Below are positions 41,339 through 41,934 of a DNA stretch of 41,934 nt, one piece after another. The stretch spans positions 1 to 41,934 of the forward strand of contig JAVVPF010000028.1 in the NCBI GenBank assembly GCA_036655895.1, written 5' to 3'. A model generated the notes under the pieces. That model did not search any database, was not told where the DNA came from, and was given only the letters and a program-made list of their open reading frames with translations. Numbering within the stretch: the stretch's first letter is position 1; each line of letters begins with the position of its first letter. Origin of the DNA: Cloacibacillus sp. Lineage in GTDB: Bacteria; Synergistota; Synergistia; Synergistales; Synergistaceae. Both the position numbers and the translations under genes were made by a program.

Positions 41339-41934
41339 TTACCGCCGTTCGCCGACCGCGTAGATGAGGTCCGCTTCGGCGGTTTTTATGTCGTAGACGG
41401 CGTTTATCACTTCGCTCATGCTGTCCGTCAGCGCAAGGCGCGCGTCCAGCGTATCCAGGTTCGTGCCGACCTTTTCGTCGTAGCGGCGCACTGCGATGCG
41501 GTAGTCCTCGCGCGACGACGCGAGCTGCCTCCTCGCCGTTTCAAGACGGCTCTGCGCTGAGCGGATGTTAAGCTCCGCCTGCGTCACTTCCATGCGTATC
41601 CCGTTTTTCATATCTTCAAGCAGAAAAAGCATCTCCTGAGCCTTTGCCTTGGCCTCAGCCGTCTTCGCGCGCATTTCGCCGCCGTCGTAGAGGTTCCAGT
41701 AGGCGCCGAGAGCCGCTATCGGCTCGCTTTGCTCCGTTGGAAAAAATTTATCGTCGGCCGCCACATAGCCTATGGAGCCTATCACCTGCGGAAGCGTTTG
41801 CCCCTTTGCCGCGCGCGCCAGCTTTTCAGCCTGTTTTGCAAGCAGCGCGTAGACGCGAAGTTCCTGCCGGCGTTCAAAGGCGGTCTCTACGTCCGCGCCG
41901 GCCGTATTCACGTCAAAGCCGGCATCGTCGGCAA
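41339..41934 (-). CDS. TolC-family outer-membrane efflux protein, C-terminal part (5' end beyond window)
   Basis: The C-terminal repeat of a TolC/OEP-type outer-membrane channel: long helices with ALLAKQAEKLARAAKGQTLPQVIGSIGYV, the amphipathic strand EPIAALGAYWNLYDGGEMRAKTAEAKAK and a second helix pair ending at the stop (41339-41341). The frame stays open to base 41934, so the gene begins outside the window. Evidence for an outer membrane in this organism. Partner efflux genes may lie beyond the edge. Confidence 0.88.
   Translation of the reverse strand, partial: ADDAGFDVNTAGADVETAFERRQELRVYALLAKQAEKLARAAKGQTLPQVIGSIGYVAADDKFFPTEQSEPIAALGAYWNLYDGGEMRAKTAEAKAKAQEMLFLLEDMKNGIRMEVTQAELNIRSAQSRLETARRQLASSREDYRIAVRRYDEKVGTNLDTLDARLALTDSMSEVINAVYDIKTAEADLIYAVGERR

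Overview
The window reads as chromosomal core DNA of a diderm bacterium, most likely a member of Synergistota (Cloacibacillus-like). This is my inference from gene content and protein flavour, with no database comparison. A TolC-family outer-membrane protein and a periplasmic-type amidase point to an outer membrane. DivIVA, GerMN and BioY proteins give a Firmicutes-like touch that is usual in Synergistota. Coding density is very high, genes often overlap by a few bases, and GC is moderate to high. I found no tRNA, rRNA, CRISPR array, insertion sequence or prophage.

Layout. 1-2150: the 3' part of kdpD and all of kdpE (+), closed by a terminator. 2153-4135: FAH-family hydrolase and a PatB/MalY C-S lyase (-). 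4309-7900: oligopeptidase F, an MBL-fold hydrolase and a nitroreductase (+), the last behind a near-consensus promoter with a tandem repeat. 8029-15383: one compact eight-gene operon (-), read queD, folE2, rlmI-like, HAD phosphatase, HlyD-like, yggS, divIVA, recG. 15553-16116: a flavoprotein (+), then a 19-bp-stem terminator. 16274-24687: three minus-strand groups, rplM-rpsI, secG with nicotinate phosphoribosyltransferase, and threonine aldolase-pmbA-amidase-GerMN-rph-rdgB. 24761-26986: phosphodiesterase, GAF membrane protein and PHP phosphoesterase (-). 27073-27884: a small HTH-like protein and YaiI/YqxD (+). 27881-29491: gamma-glutamyltransferase (-). 29606-33152: biotin operon bioY-bioB-bioD-bioA (-), headed by a perfect inverted repeat that looks like a BirA box. 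33292-34356: a short leader transcript and a MetQ-type binding protein (+). 34471-36529: galE and a self-inhibited Fic protein (+). 36551-40206: HD protein and mnmA, and a Cache-PAS-GGDEF diguanylate cyclase (-). 40395-41300: an EamA transporter (+). 41339 to the end: the C-terminal part of a TolC-like protein (-).

The most interesting element is at 33292-33493, upstream of the MetQ-type gene. A strong promoter is followed about 37 nt downstream by a good ribosome-binding site and a 25-codon ORF with five methionine codons within eight positions (residues 9-16). A 14-bp-stem terminator with eight T residues comes next, then the metQ gene. Segments of the leader can pair in the mutually exclusive ways expected of a ribosome-mediated attenuator, so I propose a methionine-sensing leader-peptide attenuator. 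Two other promoter architectures stand out. The fic promoter has its -10 box in the loop of a perfect 15-bp inverted repeat. The nitroreductase promoter carries a perfect tandem 10-bp repeat at the likely transcription start.

Several starts were moved inward from the longest ORF because a Shine-Dalgarno sequence clearly serves an internal codon (FAH protein, nitroreductase, folE2, queD, flavoprotein, secG, GerMN protein, GAF protein, ggt, bioB, bioY, fic). No stretch longer than 300 bases lacks a gene, except 33153-33579 if the leader peptide is not counted; that stretch holds the two regulatory regions just described.
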